From positions 1 to 20,174 of the forward strand of contig WHUX01000541.1 of NCBI GenBank assembly GCA_015179025.1: a stretch of DNA of 20,174 nucleotides. The letters are read 5' to 3'. The stretch is from Terfezia claveryi (taxonomy: Eukaryota > Ascomycota > Pezizomycetes > Pezizales > Pezizaceae). Numbering within the stretch: the first letter of the stretch is position 1; each line of letters starts with the position of its first letter. This document shows positions 1-10,465 of this stretch, piece by piece. Made by a program: the position numbers and the translations under genes. The notes under the pieces are model-generated. The model had not been told where the DNA came from, did not search any database, and was given only the letters and a program-made list of their open reading frames with translations.

Positions 1-1
1 G

Positions 2-1569
2 CCCAATTCGAAACTGTTGACCCTGGCAAATTTGCTCATCAATACTCTTTTGGTGGGGTTCACTCTCGATATGGTCTACCGCTCTGAGTTCTTCTATCCT
101 GCGACGGACTTGTCTTTTGCTCGGACAGGCTATGTGTCACAGACAGGTGCCAAAATTCTTCTTAGGGAGCCAGATGCATCAAAGCTCCCGTTATATATCT
201 ACCACCGTATTGAGCCAGAGGAGAGTGATATAGAATATCCATGGATTCAATCACCGCCACTCGACCAACTCACAGCTGCCACGGATTATGCCCTTCCGGT
301 ACAACTTCGCAACCTTCATCGAGTACGAGGTATAGATACAGAACCTCCAACAATCACACAGGGACGTTTCACACTGCACCTACCAAACTCGATCCATCAG
401 ATGCGGCGCTCGGAGAAGCCGCTCGGAAAAAAAAATTCACCTTCTTAACCAGCTCTTGTGTAAAAGCGCGGGTTCCATATAACCCATTTGATCATCCTTT
501 ATATGTTAGGGGTTTCAAGATTCTGGGGAATCTGCTGCGGAAGAAAGTCGTGATTCCAGATTTCATGATGTTCCTGGGCGATTTCATCTACATCGATGTC
601 CCAAAAAGGCCAAGCAAGGATACCCCCATTGTGGAGGGTTACAGAAAGTATGTACCTTTGAGCCCCTGCACGCCGGGCTGGAGTGGTTGTCTGACAGATT
701 AATAGACATTACCGCCAAATGTATGCATCTCCTAATTGGCTTGCTGTCAGCGAAGATCTTCCCTGGTTACATGTAGTCGATGATCATGAAATAGCAAACG
801 ACTGGTCTGCAAATAACAGCGGCATTTACTCATATGCCATGGAACCATTCTACGTCTACCAACACTCTGTAAACCCCCCTGCTCCCCGTCCAGGAGTGAC
901 TTACTACATTTTCAATCATGGCACCGCATCCTTCTTTATGATGGACTCCCGTCGATACCGTTCTAACAACTGGGCACCCGACGGCCCTGAAAAGACTATG
1001 CTTGGCGAGCCGCAGAAATCGGACTTGCTCAGATGGCTAAATAAAGACGAGCCTGGCATTCATTGGAAGATCCTTGTCTCCTCCGTGCCATTTACAAAGA
1101 ACTGGAGATATAACGATGAAGACACCTGGGCAGGGTACCTGCACGAGCGACGAGAGCTTCTTGACGAGATGTGGAAGGTCGGTACTGAAGGCCGAGGCGG
1201 CGTCATTGTCCTCTCTGGTGATAGGCATGAGTTTGGTGCAACTGCCTTTCCACCCCACTTGACCATCCTGCATATGAGCATAAGCAAGCTGCGACGGTCC
1301 ACGAGTTCAGCTGTTCCCCGTTGTCGCAGTTCTACCTTCCTAAGCGCACGTATGTGCAAAATGACGATGAAGATGTCTTGATTAAATACATCCCTGATGG
1401 AAATAGTAAGTTTGGAGCGGTAGAGGTGGATAGTACCAACGTGGCAGGGGAACAGGCGGTGTTGAAGTACAGGCTGTTTGTTGAAGGCAAGGAGGTGTGG
1501 GATTGGGTAGTGACAGCGGATATGAGTACTCGGAGGATCCGGGGGGATGTTGAAAGCAAAGAGAGGTAG
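2..1569 (+). CDS. PhoD-like metallophosphatase, membrane-anchored; 5' end outside window, two frame breaks
   Basis: Fungal PhoD-like phosphatase, a metal-dependent phosphoester hydrolase; its substrate cannot be read from sequence. The frame is already open at base 2, so the N-terminus lies upstream of the window. A hydrophobic segment (LLINTLLVGFTLDM) near the left edge suggests a membrane anchor. Family motifs appear in order: LTSSCVK, FLGDFIYID, VVDDHEIANDW, FFMMDSRRYRS, SSVPFTKNWR, LSGDRHEF, SPLSQFYLP and KYIPDGNSKFGA. The DDHE and GDRHE residues are the expected metal ligands. One intron (648-705, 58 nt, donor GTATGT, branch CTGAC) joins EGYRK to HYRQMYASP. The frame breaks twice: near 320, between NLH and STRYRY, and at the C run 1253-1256, after TAFPP. 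One missing base at each point restores the family pattern, and neither is explained by an intron. About 500 residues are in the window. The identity is firm; whether the gene is intact is not. Confidence 0.85.
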
Positions 1570-2306
1570 ATAGGGCGCCAGGGATTGTGGGAGTAGGGTG
1601 CATACTTCAGTGTGTTATATGAGGCGTACGTTCTGCATTACGTATTTATTAAAATAGATATATATAGTTTTAATATCATTTGGGAACGAGACATAAGTCA
1701 AGTCAATGAATCTTACCCCACTATTGAGAACACTCATGTCGCGAGTCAGTTGTAGTTGTAAACTGTTGACTCAGAGAATGGACAATTATTCTTCCTTGAT
1801 GGACAACCCGTTAAACAGTGCTATCTTATTCCGGTCGTGGCAATTTACCCCTAGGGCTAACCAAGAACATTGACGAAAGCCAACAGAGATATAGATCATT
1901 AGTTCTCATTCAAGATAGTCCTGATCTGAGCTGGCGACCTGAATGTTATTTACCGCCCTACTGATCCTGGAATGCTACCATCACGATGGATAGAAGCATG
2001 ATATTGGCTGAGTCTCACACATTCATATTTTATGCATAGTCATGTCAACGAAAGAATTCGTTCAAAGCAAAGACAAGCAACGAACAAGACCGAATAATCA
2101 TTGATGGGAAGCAAGTACACAAAATTTCCAACAGTTAAAACCCTCTTATGCGCCTAAGCATTCACATTTATATACCAATAGCCCAGGGTGGGGGGGAAAA
2201 AAAAAAAGGAAAACAAGGTGAATGCTGCTGACAATTTTGCCTTCTGCTTTCTTCATATTCAACTCCAGCGTCTCTAATACGTTTATTCTCGTCCACAGGT
2301 GAGGTC
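1570..2306. other. Convergent intergenic region between the phosphatase and TFA2 genes
   Basis: The two flanking genes run towards each other, so this 737-bp stretch should hold both 3' untranslated regions and polyadenylation sites. It is AT-rich, with no ORF that looks like a protein. A run of seven G followed by eleven A lies around 2190-2211. I see no clear AATAAA hexamer for either gene. Confidence 0.5.
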
Positions 2307-3157
2307 CTATTTCGATCCAGAGAAATCTTTGATAATGTGTGACATGTGTGTATTCGTAATTCGCCCAGCTCTTTGTCTCTTCGGTTTCTTTCTCTGAGCA
2401 TTACTCGTCGTAGCCTTTTTAATACTCGCTGGATCCACACTCGTAGGCTTCAGCCCAGCCTCCTGTAACGCCCTTGGTAGCTCCGCCGGTTCTGGAATTT
2501 GTATTCTATTCCAAATTGCTTTGAACTCATCTTCCACGTCTACATCTAAGCTCTTGTCATTCTTCCATACCATTCGTGGTTGATTATCTTTCTTCGTCCT
2601 GGTAACCAAGATTTCCCTGTCCGCTTCCAGCTTCCCTATTGTTTCGATAGCACCAGACCATCCATCCTTGAGTTCCTTCACTGAAAGTCCCTGTGCAGTG
2701 GTTTGATTCTGGAGATAGCCCAGGAGGGCTTGAGGGGAGCGGATATTATGGATCGGTTTGAACGCATAAGTTTCAGACTTGGGGTCGTAATGAATACGCT
2801 CGTTGTCTTTCAGCACTGTACGAAGATTATCTGTGAATTTGATGCTGAGTTTTGAGGAGAGCTCTTGAGCTGTCAGAGCCACTTCGTAGTCTTTGAGGTA
2901 AGTTATAGCAACGTGGACTTGTGACATAAGATCCCTGACTTGGCCAGAGTCTACAGGTTGAGAGTAGACGACTTTTGGCGCAGAATGGGTGGGGGTAATG
3001 ATAGCGCGTTTGCGCTTGAGGGTGGAGACGTTGGAGGGTTCATTGTTTACAGCGGGGGGTTGGGGTTGACTGAGCGCCTTTGAGAAAAGAAGGTGGCGGA
3101 TTGGTTCTTGACAGAGGTATTGAAGGATTTGAGTGAGTTGCTAAGGTAGTTCGACAT
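2307..3157 (-). CDS. TFA2: Transcription initiation factor IIE subunit beta (TFA2), one frame break near the N-terminus
   Basis: Small subunit of general transcription factor TFIIE, which works with TFIIE alpha in the nucleus to recruit and regulate TFIIH at RNA polymerase II promoters. The chosen start (complement of 3155-3157) gives MSNYLSNSLKSF, the usual opening of fungal homologues. A basic Ser/Pro-rich linker (LKRKRAII) and YSQPVDSG follow. The first winged helix begins near residue 78 (MSQVHVAITYLKDYEV). After FKPIHNIRSPQALLGYL comes the second winged helix (TAQGLSVKELKDGW, then ILVTRTKKDN and RMVWKND). The basic tail contains TNTHMSHIIKDFSGSK. No intron is needed. The frame changes between NTSVKN and AVNNEPSNV. 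One extra base in the six-base run at 3054-3059 (C on the coding strand) would join the parts into about 283 residues, the expected size. Without it, only the part from the internal Met at 2927 is open. TFA2 is essential in budding yeast, so a real break is unlikely. Confidence 0.88.
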
Positions 3158-3239
3158 CTTATTGTGTTGTGGATAATGTTCACAGACGGTCGAGGTCGCG
3201 TACAGCAAGTGAGTGTGGTGTCCGCTAGAGTCCTGAGGT

Positions 3240-3283
3240 TGAAGGAGCGTTGGGAGGGGAAGGGGGGTGGAAGTTGTGAATTT
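3240..3283 (-). promoter_or_regulatory. Pyrimidine-rich tract upstream of TFA2
   Basis: Read on the TFA2 coding strand, this stretch is almost pure C and T, interrupted by a few A and G, and lies about 85-125 bp before the start codon. CT-rich tracts just upstream of the start are common in core promoters of highly expressed filamentous fungal genes. No TATA box stands out. The role is inferred from position and composition only. Confidence 0.35.
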
Positions 3284-3370
3284 ATTGTCTTCGGCAGTGT
3301 AGATGTGATGAGTTTGAGGCTTTGCTGGTACATCAGTACATATGTACTGTATATTCGATGCATTTTATGT

Positions 3371-3398
3371 GTGCATAGCTCCACGTGCATAGCTCCAC
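3371..3398 (+). repeat. Tandem duplication of a 14-bp unit
   Basis: The unit GTGCATAGCTCCAC occurs twice head to tail without a gap. The junction creates a CACGTG E-box-like hexamer. It lies about 215 bp upstream of the TFA2 start, so it is within promoter distance, but no function can be assigned. Confidence 0.8.
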
Positions 3399-3856
3399 GG
3401 TGTGAATTTCCGAAATGGATAATTTCAGCAGTTGAATTTGAACAGGAGTGAGTCTTCCATAAGTCAGCGTCACAGCTCCTACGATCTTAAAGTACTTCGA
3501 TGCTCGCATTCACCGGTCGGGGAACTGGTTTAGACAGCTGTACCTGAGCTCACGAAGCATAATGCCTAAGTGCTGTGACATTATATAGGCCTCTACAAAG
3601 CTACCACAACCTACAGCAAGCTATCGCCGATGGGAAACAAATGTGGGTTATTCTTCAGAAACCTCTGCAGTGTACAAGAGGTAAGTAGGATAATGTGGTG
3701 GGTGGATTCTCAAACGATCTAGAGTACCTACCTGCCTGTTGTATGCTTTTTCTTCCACATAGCATGGATTGCTATATTTTTTTGCCTGCAAAGGTGGTTG
3801 TAGCTGAACTGTACTGTACTTGCAAACACTACAAAAATATGACTTGTATAGCTATT

Positions 3857-3886
3857 GACACGCCCTTGATCGACACGCCCTTGATC
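3857..3886 (+). repeat. Tandem duplication of a 15-bp unit
   Basis: GACACGCCCTTGATC is present twice, directly abutting and perfect, followed by a CACGTG hexamer. This looks like a recent slippage or repair duplication in non-coding DNA. Confidence 0.8.
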
Positions 3887-3990
3887 ACGTGGTCCCAGCT
3901 GCTTCAATCATAGTACTTACTTGATATAGAAGGCGCAATTCTCAATTGAAACTTAATTCCCTACAAGAATGGAAATCCAAAAGGTACCAA

Positions 3991-4020
3991 ATACCCTCTA
4001 CGAGGGTCTGATCGAGACTA
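3991..4020 (-). repeat. Dispersed repeat TAGTCTCGATCAGAC, copy A
   Basis: On the minus strand this reads TAGTCTCGATCAGAC followed by CCTCGTAGAGGGTAT. It is near-identical to sites at 5963-6034 and 10436-10465. The copy is flanked by the direct repeat TACCAAATA (3985-3993 and 4019-4027). It contains two small stem-loop potentials, AGTCT/AGAC(T-like) and CCCTC/GAGGG around GTA. It may be an end or subterminal motif of a mobile element. Confidence 0.65.
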
Positions 4021-5904
4021 CCAAATACATGAACATTAGTGAGGACATTCTACCGCAATCAGAGAATATGGAAATCCATTGTCTCTTGGTAAAAGATCAA
4101 GCAAGGCGGCGCATATGTGTGAATTGCTATCAACACTCCAATTAGGGATATGAAGAGGAATACCAGAAGTACAAAGGGCCCCACTGCTGAATCCCAAGGG
4201 CGTGATTAAAAAACCTGGAGACTGGGGTCACCAGTCGGGGTAAGTATTATAGTGTCGATGTTGGTAATGGCAAAGAATACAGGCAGTTGAGAAAATTCAG
4301 CATGAGATGAAACAAACACGGTTCTGATGAGGGAAAAGGTACTAAAGTCAAGTGATATAATTTGGGTGAGGCGACACTCACTTCGAAAACATGCATAAAG
4401 CTAAATCCCCAATTTTGCACCCTGCAAGCCTGTGAAGATATTCACTGCATCGCTATCCCTAACATATTAACATCTGCTAGGCTAGCTTTCTTTGGAGAAA
4501 GCCAAAATCGTAGTGGTTGCTGTCAAGAAGTCGATGAGGGATATAAAATGACGTCATTGCCAGATGGGGAGTAATCCGTGAAGAAACATGTGACGAAGTG
4601 ACGAAATTGATGACCTAGACAGAAGAAGGAACATTCAGAATGAATGATTCCAAAGAGAAACTGGGATGCCTCCAGATCGAACTGTTGCCCCAGCCGAAAA
4701 CGGGGCGTTACGTTAAAGCCAGCAGAGAGTTTTGCTTGAAAGAGTCACAGCCACTTCTGTATTTTTCCCCTTGCTTGAGTTATGTAATAGTTGCGGTTAG
4801 GGCCACAGTTGATAAATTAGCCACGCAGTTATCGCAACTCTAAAATAAATCTAAACAGAAATCGCCTACATGAGAGTTGACTGACCAAAAAATTGACCAA
4901 CTACTAAAACAGTTTGGGTATTGAGAAGAGAAAAACAAGGTGGTCGATTCTAAACGTGTGAACAAATCTGAGACGGATGACGATGAACTCCTTGAACTGG
5001 GAGGGGAGAAGGGGGGTTTGTCTACATATTTTGCGACGAATACTCCCGAATAGGCATTCCATCCTACCAAGAATCTCAAATAGGCATCTCCCCGCCTAAC
5101 TGCTCTAGCACACCCCGCTCATTCCTATTACGCCATTGAATTATACCACAGTATGTACTGGCAGAGCTCACCTAATGAATATCAAACATCAACCATGTTC
5201 ACCAAATAGAATAACTGCCCCGCTATTCGCAATACCTGCAACAAGAGCACTAGCTAATGGCAAGCCAGGAATTCATAATCTGAATAAAGCCACAAAGAGA
5301 GCTTTCAAGGAGAAATAAAGGATTTCATAGATCCAAAACTCATATCAAATCAAGGGCTAGCAAACTGATTAAGTTCTGCATTATATCCCACTCCAGCCAA
5401 GCGAAATGGCATGTCTCATATTGGTGCTTTCGTCTCAGTGACGCGAGTTGTTCTTGACACGTTTCCCTATTTCACTTATATTCCCAGGTGTATAGTTTAG
5501 CTGTCCTGACAATATTTCTAGATGAATATTGTGAATGCAATGCAATCCGAATCCCTCAAAATAGCTCAATGAATGACACCAGGAAAGAGGTAGGATAGTG
5601 GGCGAGGTCAATGGCCTCCCCTCACCTTTATATAATTCATACCGTACATTTCAGATATAAATTAGGCTTTGCACAGATTTGGAACAAAAATGATTGCCGG
5701 AGGATCGTCATACACCTGCTCCCAGAGATAGTCTTGGTTGCAACATTTCTACATCCCAGGTACGTACTCTATGTGTGCAATCAGACTAAGGCAAACCTGG
5801 ACCCACTGATTCACGTTTTGTCCTAGCGGTTGCACTCTCCAACAACTTACGGAGGCGCACCAATGATTCCAATTTGGGATCCTTTCGTATGCATAACTAC
5901 CCGG

Positions 5905-6519
5905 ACTTGGCATATGCAGAGAGACTGAAATTCAACTACCTTTTTTGGAACGTTGATTCGATAAACACTTTTAGTCTCGATCAAACCCTCGTAGAAACAC
6001 TTTAGCCTCGATCAGATCCTCGTAGAGGAAACACTCGGAACTAATGGGGACAAACGAAGGTTATGTTAGCAAGACTCTAAAACGAGGGGTTTTTTTTGCA
6101 ACAAAAGGATTTCTAAAGAGGGGTTTCTTTGTTAGCATTTGACAACATAGGGTCATACCTGTTAACACGGGGGGGAGAAGATAGTTCTCGCGAATAGATT
6201 GGTTGGCGGGGAGGTGGATAATTACGACTACGATTACGATGGAGAAGCTCGAGGTATTTATTCCACATGCAAATCCTTTCTATATTTCAACAAATCACCA
6301 ACGTTGATCTTACATCCCCTTTTGCACGGAATCCGTATGATCTCCTAATATGGTTTTATAGAGTTTCCGGATTGCAGACAGCAGATAAGGATCAGGCAAT
6401 GAAGTTCTTAGTAGGAGCATTTACGTATTATTCGGCGGAAAGGGTGGACAACTTGGGGGGAGGGTACATGGGCAACTGGGGGAAGGGGGCGGCAGTCAAT
6501 TGAGCTGCATATGCCAAGT
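5905..6519. mobile_element. Candidate non-autonomous element bounded by 15-bp inverted repeats
   Basis: ACTTGGCATATGCAG at 5905-5919 is the perfect reverse complement of 6505-6519. Similarity extends outward with gaps (a GCATA block). The heptamer GTATGCA lies outside both ends in the same orientation (5887-5893 and 6522-6528), a possible but untidy target-site duplication. The interior has no transposase-like ORF and carries the tandem dispersed-repeat copy at 5963-6034. At about 615 bp it would fit a MITE-like element. A chance 15-bp inverted repeat cannot be excluded without finding other copies. Confidence 0.4.
5963..6034 (+). repeat. Dispersed repeat, copy B: two tandem units of 32-34 bp
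   Basis: Two head-to-tail units each begin AAACACTTT. They contain TAGTCTCGATCA and TAGCCTCGATCAGA respectively, and each ends in CCTCGTAG. A partial third start (AAACAC) follows at 6029-6034. Compared with copy A, the core of the first unit differs at one position and that of the second at two. The sites lie just inside the left inverted repeat of the candidate element at 5905-6519. Confidence 0.7.
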
Positions 6520-6993
6520 TGGTATGCAATCATATGCAGATGCTCCAAATAGGAAAGAGGAAAGGACATTTGGTGTACGCTTCCGTACTATCATAGTCTA
6601 AAGAAATAGCCCGAAATACATGTTTCTAGAAAACGCAATGGAAGAGACATGTCAAGTCTAAGCATAAGGACAATTGTAGGGTTCCAAGGAAAAACACGAA
6701 GTATAGGGTTAAGGGTGGCTACGATATCCGTCCTCTAGTGCTAAAGTGAAGGATTGAAGACTGGACGTAAGAAAGAGGGGTCAGCTTTAGAAGTGAAAAT
6801 TCCATGCATTCAATAGTAAACAAATCGTAAGAGATGACAAATATGTAGTTCAAACAAATAATTGCAATCTTTTGCTTCAACCGGTGCCATCTTCTATAGG
6901 GATGGCTGTGCGGGGATCCAGGTAACCATAAGAGGACACACAGGAGGAACTAAGTTAGTGAGCTGGCCACGCTTTGGCTGTGTCCGACTTCCT

Positions 6994-7340
6994 TTAACCT
7001 GCCTCAACACTGGGCTCATCTTGGTTTCCCTTACATCGCTGTCCAGCTGGGATGTTTTCGTCGTCAACTGTGTCACTAGTTTCGTAATCAGCGTCCTTAA
7101 CGCGATTCAAAAGTGATTTGTCGAGTATTGCGTTTGGAACAGCGGGTACTGCAACTGGAGCCGGTGAGTCCGGTGATATAGATAACCCACCACGTGCCAT
7201 CAATTTCTCGCTGCGTTTATGGATATAGGCCCTGTTCATCGTAAATGGGCAGCTGATTTGGGGTGGTCCCACTGTTGCATTTTGGGCTGACTTGGCATAG
7301 TTCTTCGCCACCAGCGTTTGCGTTGGGAATCTTGGGATTT
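6994..7340 (-). CDS. Open frame downstream of the RNase H-like gene, possible last exon
   Basis: On the minus strand, a frame opens directly after an acceptor-like ATTAACAACAG and reads QLKIPRFPTQTLVAKNYAKS and onward. It is polar and Pro/Ser/Asp-rich, with the look of a disordered tail (SPDSPAPVAVPAVPNA). It ends with a stop at 6994. No donor with good consensus is visible in the preceding frame, which stops at 7361. A second open frame (6894-7076, with KGSRTQPKRGQLTNL) continues the same style, so another frame break may lie near 7050-7080. It has no known domain. It could equally be non-coding. Confidence 0.3.
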
Positions 7341-7360
7341 TGAGCTGTTGTTAATATTGC

Positions 7361-8963
7361 CTAACGATATATCTGCTTCAGGGATTCTATTTCAACAACT
7401 TTCCGCATCTTTGGGCCCTTCCACTTTCCCTTTGTAAGCACCCTGTCTAGTTCCTTGCCATCAGGACCAACAGGTACGTCGACAATGAAACGCTTCACCC
7501 CTCTTCTCAGTGGAGCAGAATGTAAAGCTGACAATGCGCTGGCGCTTCTCGCTTTCTCTTAAATTTGGCCATTGTAGGAGCGGGTTGTACTATTTGTGAC
7601 TGCTGCCGAAGAATGTCTTTGTCGGTTTTCCAGGGCTTATCCCATGCATTTGTGGGGCTGCCCGGGTACTTTTCGAGAATATATGTGTTCAGTGTTTCAA
7701 GCGCTTCCCTAGCTGACGGTTTACTGGCTAGCGGGCCTGATGGGGACCTTGAGCCGGTAGTTGTAGATGACCTGGAAAATGTAATGCCGTACACTGGAGA
7801 ATTGACGGCCCGGGTGCTTTCAGCACTGGATCCAGATATACGAGATGCTTGTTGGCCGAGGAAAACACTTTCCTCATCTATGCAATCCAGGGTACTACGT
7901 TCGGAACGCCCTCTAGTTGTCAGTGCGCTAAGAAGGGGTGGCTCGGGACTGAGGCTACATCGGAACAGAGATCATTAAATGTACATCTTTCTGTAAGACG
8001 AGATCTGCTTTGCACTTACCTCTTGACTCGAATTGCCTCTGGGTTGTGCCTTTGATAGTGTTTGCGTTCAAGCAGGACCTTCTCCCCTTCATAAATCCCC
8101 CAAAACGTGACCAAAACGCGCAGTTCCATCTCCAATTTCTGCACTAACTTTGTCACCCATTCAACCATTTGCACTGCCTTTCGGTGTTCTACGCTGTCTA
8201 CTGACAACATTTCGCTGCTTCCTCCGAGCGTTTGTACAACCTCACAAGCTTCCATAGTATCGAGGTCCTCTCCCAACCATCGCATGAGTGGTTGATCTCC
8301 AATAAGAACTACGAACTGGGTAACCTTCATCAAGCACTCTGCAGATTCTCGACCCAGTTCCACTTGTTTCCTCCTGCCCCCCCAAGGCTAGCCCTGATAG
8401 GTTTGATGCCTTTAGCATATGAGAAAATTTCATAGGCCTTCTCAATTGCCCTTCCAATTGCGTAAAGCTCCGCAAACCTGTCTGATCCAGGGATGGCAAC
8501 CCTGTCAGGCACAAGACCTTTCGAGTTGAACGTGCACATGGGGGGCCCAAAGTAGACACACCAATGTAGACGCTTGGAGCCAGGCCCTCGGCCAGAGGCA
8601 CCAACTGTGGAATTTTCCATTGGCAACATTTCAATAGAAACATCTACAATTACTGTGGAAGTCCAGATATGCCAATGGGGATTCGTGACCTCGGATTCCA
8701 TTATGGCTGGAAGTGTGGCAATCATCGCAGCGTCCTCGTCCTCATTGGTGTATTCGACCATACGGGGATGTGTAACTCCGGCTCGAGGATTATAAACAAA
8801 GAGGTGACCGGAAGGATTTCACAGGAAGCGGATGCGACGTACGATTCAGCTGTGAATAACTGGAGCCTAGGAAGCCAGGATCATAAACTCTTGTTCGGGG
8901 AGTTCTCGACAAAGACTGATCTTCTGGTTGATCTGGTTGCATAATAACCTTCGCTGGAGCCAT
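7361..8963 (-). CDS. Uncharacterised fungal protein with divergent RNase H-like domain
   Basis: Not recognised as a named gene. The model starts MAPAKVIMQPDQPEDQ at 8963 and has one intron (7955-8019, donor GTAAGT, 65 nt). It would give about 512 residues once three single-base breaks are allowed. Residues about 100-300 resemble an RNase H fold: VIVDVSIEM (Asp near 106), LHWCVYFGP, FNSKGLVPDRV, FAELYAIGRAIEKA (Glu near 164), FVVLIGDQPLMRWL (Asp near 222) and LVTFWGIYEGE. The D-E-D order fits the RNase H catalytic set, but the usual DGS and TDS contexts have changed to DVS and GDQ, so activity is uncertain. The C-terminal 200 residues are mostly low-complexity and charged, ending KGKWKGPKMRKVVEIESLKQ. 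Breaks lie near 8808-8811, at the seven-base run 8377-8383, and near 7555-7565. No transposon proteins adjoin it. It could be a cellular RNase H-like protein or a decayed element-derived gene. Confidence 0.55.
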
Positions 8964-9228
8964 AATGGGAAAGAATATAGCTGAAGATTTAATTAACTGC
9001 AAGATGTTCGTAATCAAAAGGATCCGTGTATCTGCAGCCCTAAAGTGAATATGCGAAACAACTCGCCTTTCCCATAGAATAAAAGGAATATGAATCAAGA
9101 TTATAGAGTGGTTGTTGGATTGCGCATCGCTGGTGAGATCTAGAAAGAGGAACGAAAAGTTCTGGGCAGACCCAAAGGCCTATGAGCTTAGCGCGATGCC
9201 GCCTAACCAGAATGGGGTACGGAACTGA

Positions 9229-9258
9229 TTGTCCACCGTTAGTCTGGTTGTCCACCGT
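9229..9258 (+). repeat. Close direct repeat TTGTCCACCGT
   Basis: Two perfect 11-bp copies, 19 bp apart start to start, lie about 270 bp upstream of the RNase H-like gene. They could be paired regulatory sites or a small duplication; nothing further supports either. Confidence 0.55.
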
Positions 9259-10131
9259 GCCGAATATTACCTTGCCGAACCCTGAATTGACATCATAAGA
9301 CCAAGTCCCTGTGATCCTGATACTGGGTGTTCTGGCTTTTAATCGGCTGCTCCGCCATGGCTTGATGCTTACCGGAAAACATGTATAATCCTTTGTGCCT
9401 AGTCAATCTCTTGCTTGCTGGACAGGATTCGATTCACAAGAGGCCATGCAATTCGATATCGGTGTTAGATAGGCCATTCTATGGAGGTGATGTAACTGTT
9501 TTCTATTGGGCACCTGAAATTCGGAACGTTTCACACGTTGCCAATAAGTTTATTTAGCGGTCTTCGTGAATCATGGGGACTCTCTAACGAAGTCACGTTG
9601 CAATATTTTGGAATCTAAAAAAAAAAATGATGAAGGAAGCCGTGGTAAAGAAAAGTGGAAAGTATTTTTATAGCAAGAAATGTTCTGAGAGTATGTTCTA
9701 TACTTTAGCTTGCCTAAACATATATACCAGGTGCAACATGTAACATCTGCTTATTAGCAATCTGGTCCTGGTGATTGTCTACTAGTCTGGGGCATTTTAT
9801 AGTGCGGGTAATGTAGCAATTTACCCAGTTTAAGTAAAGTAGAAAGTCCAAATAAATGGTCGGTTATAGGCATGTGGATTGGGTTTTGGGGACTGTAAAT
9901 ATAGTTGAATCAGCATATTGCGTAGGGCTGGTACGTACAGTAACATACTTATAAGAGATTCAGCAAAGCACGCCTAATCTGGGCACTGTTAGAGGTGTTT
10001 GAACGAGGTTATGCATGTTAGATGATGCAATTACAGGGGTATAAGCCCTGGTTACCTACTTAAATTGTAGTTTTCGATTCTAAATCACAGGCAACTGTCT
10101 TTGCATTTAATGAGGTCGCAGTGTTGTGGAC

Positions 10132-10149
10132 ATATATATATATATATAT
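10132..10149. repeat. (AT)9 microsatellite
   Basis: Nine uninterrupted AT units in non-coding DNA. Copy number is likely variable between strains. Confidence 0.9.
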
Positions 10150-10435
10150 TGAATACTCGGTCTCTGTAACGGGTCCATGATGAGCCACCCGTAAACCCCC
10201 AGGTCTGGCGGGTATGTACACCTAAACAAAGCGAATAAACTTAAAGCAAATGAACTGGTGCGTAAGAGCGGAAGAGTAGAACCTCGCATAGGGAACCAAA
10301 TATTAATGACGGATTTCACACGAAAAATTCTCGCATGAAAGAAGAAAATCAAGGGGAATCTCGTATCGATAAGTAAGACATATAGATATGAAAGCCTATT
10401 TACCTTAAAGGGTAGCCTGGTTGTACTACACCTCG

Positions 10436-10465
10436 TAGTCTCGATCAGACTATCGTAGAGGGTAC
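10436..10465 (+). repeat. Dispersed repeat TAGTCTCGATCAGAC, copy C
   Basis: Begins TAGTCTCGATCAGAC and continues TATCGTAGAGGGTAC. It differs from copy A at two adjacent positions over 29 bases. AGTCT and AGACT can pair around CGATC, and it ends in the palindrome GGGTACCC. Related words recur downstream: AGACTAGGTAGTCT (10533-10546), and CTACCA/TGGTAG around AATA (10614-10629). Confidence 0.65.

Larger units (their letters stand above)
3158..6893. other. Long gene-poor, repeat-containing region
   Basis: Apart from the TFA2 upstream region, I recognise no gene in about 3.7 kb. The open frames are short, lack family motifs and mostly rely on non-ATG starts. It holds two perfect short tandem duplications, two sites of a dispersed repeat (3991-4020 and 5963-6034) and a pair of 15-bp inverted repeats 5905-6519 apart. 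The longest ATG frame (6267-6503) lies inside the inverted-repeat pair and has no recognisable domain. Confidence 0.6.

Noticed and set aside
2..1569. Repeat-induced point mutation as the cause of the phosphatase damage
   Set aside because: The faults are single-base indels. Codons around them are conserved and there is no excess of C-to-T style stop codons.
3969..4145. Short ATG frame of 58 residues in the gene-poor region
   Set aside because: It overlaps repeat copy A, has no homologue I recognise and no nearby promoter or splice signals. The same repeat core recurs elsewhere in non-coding tandem form.
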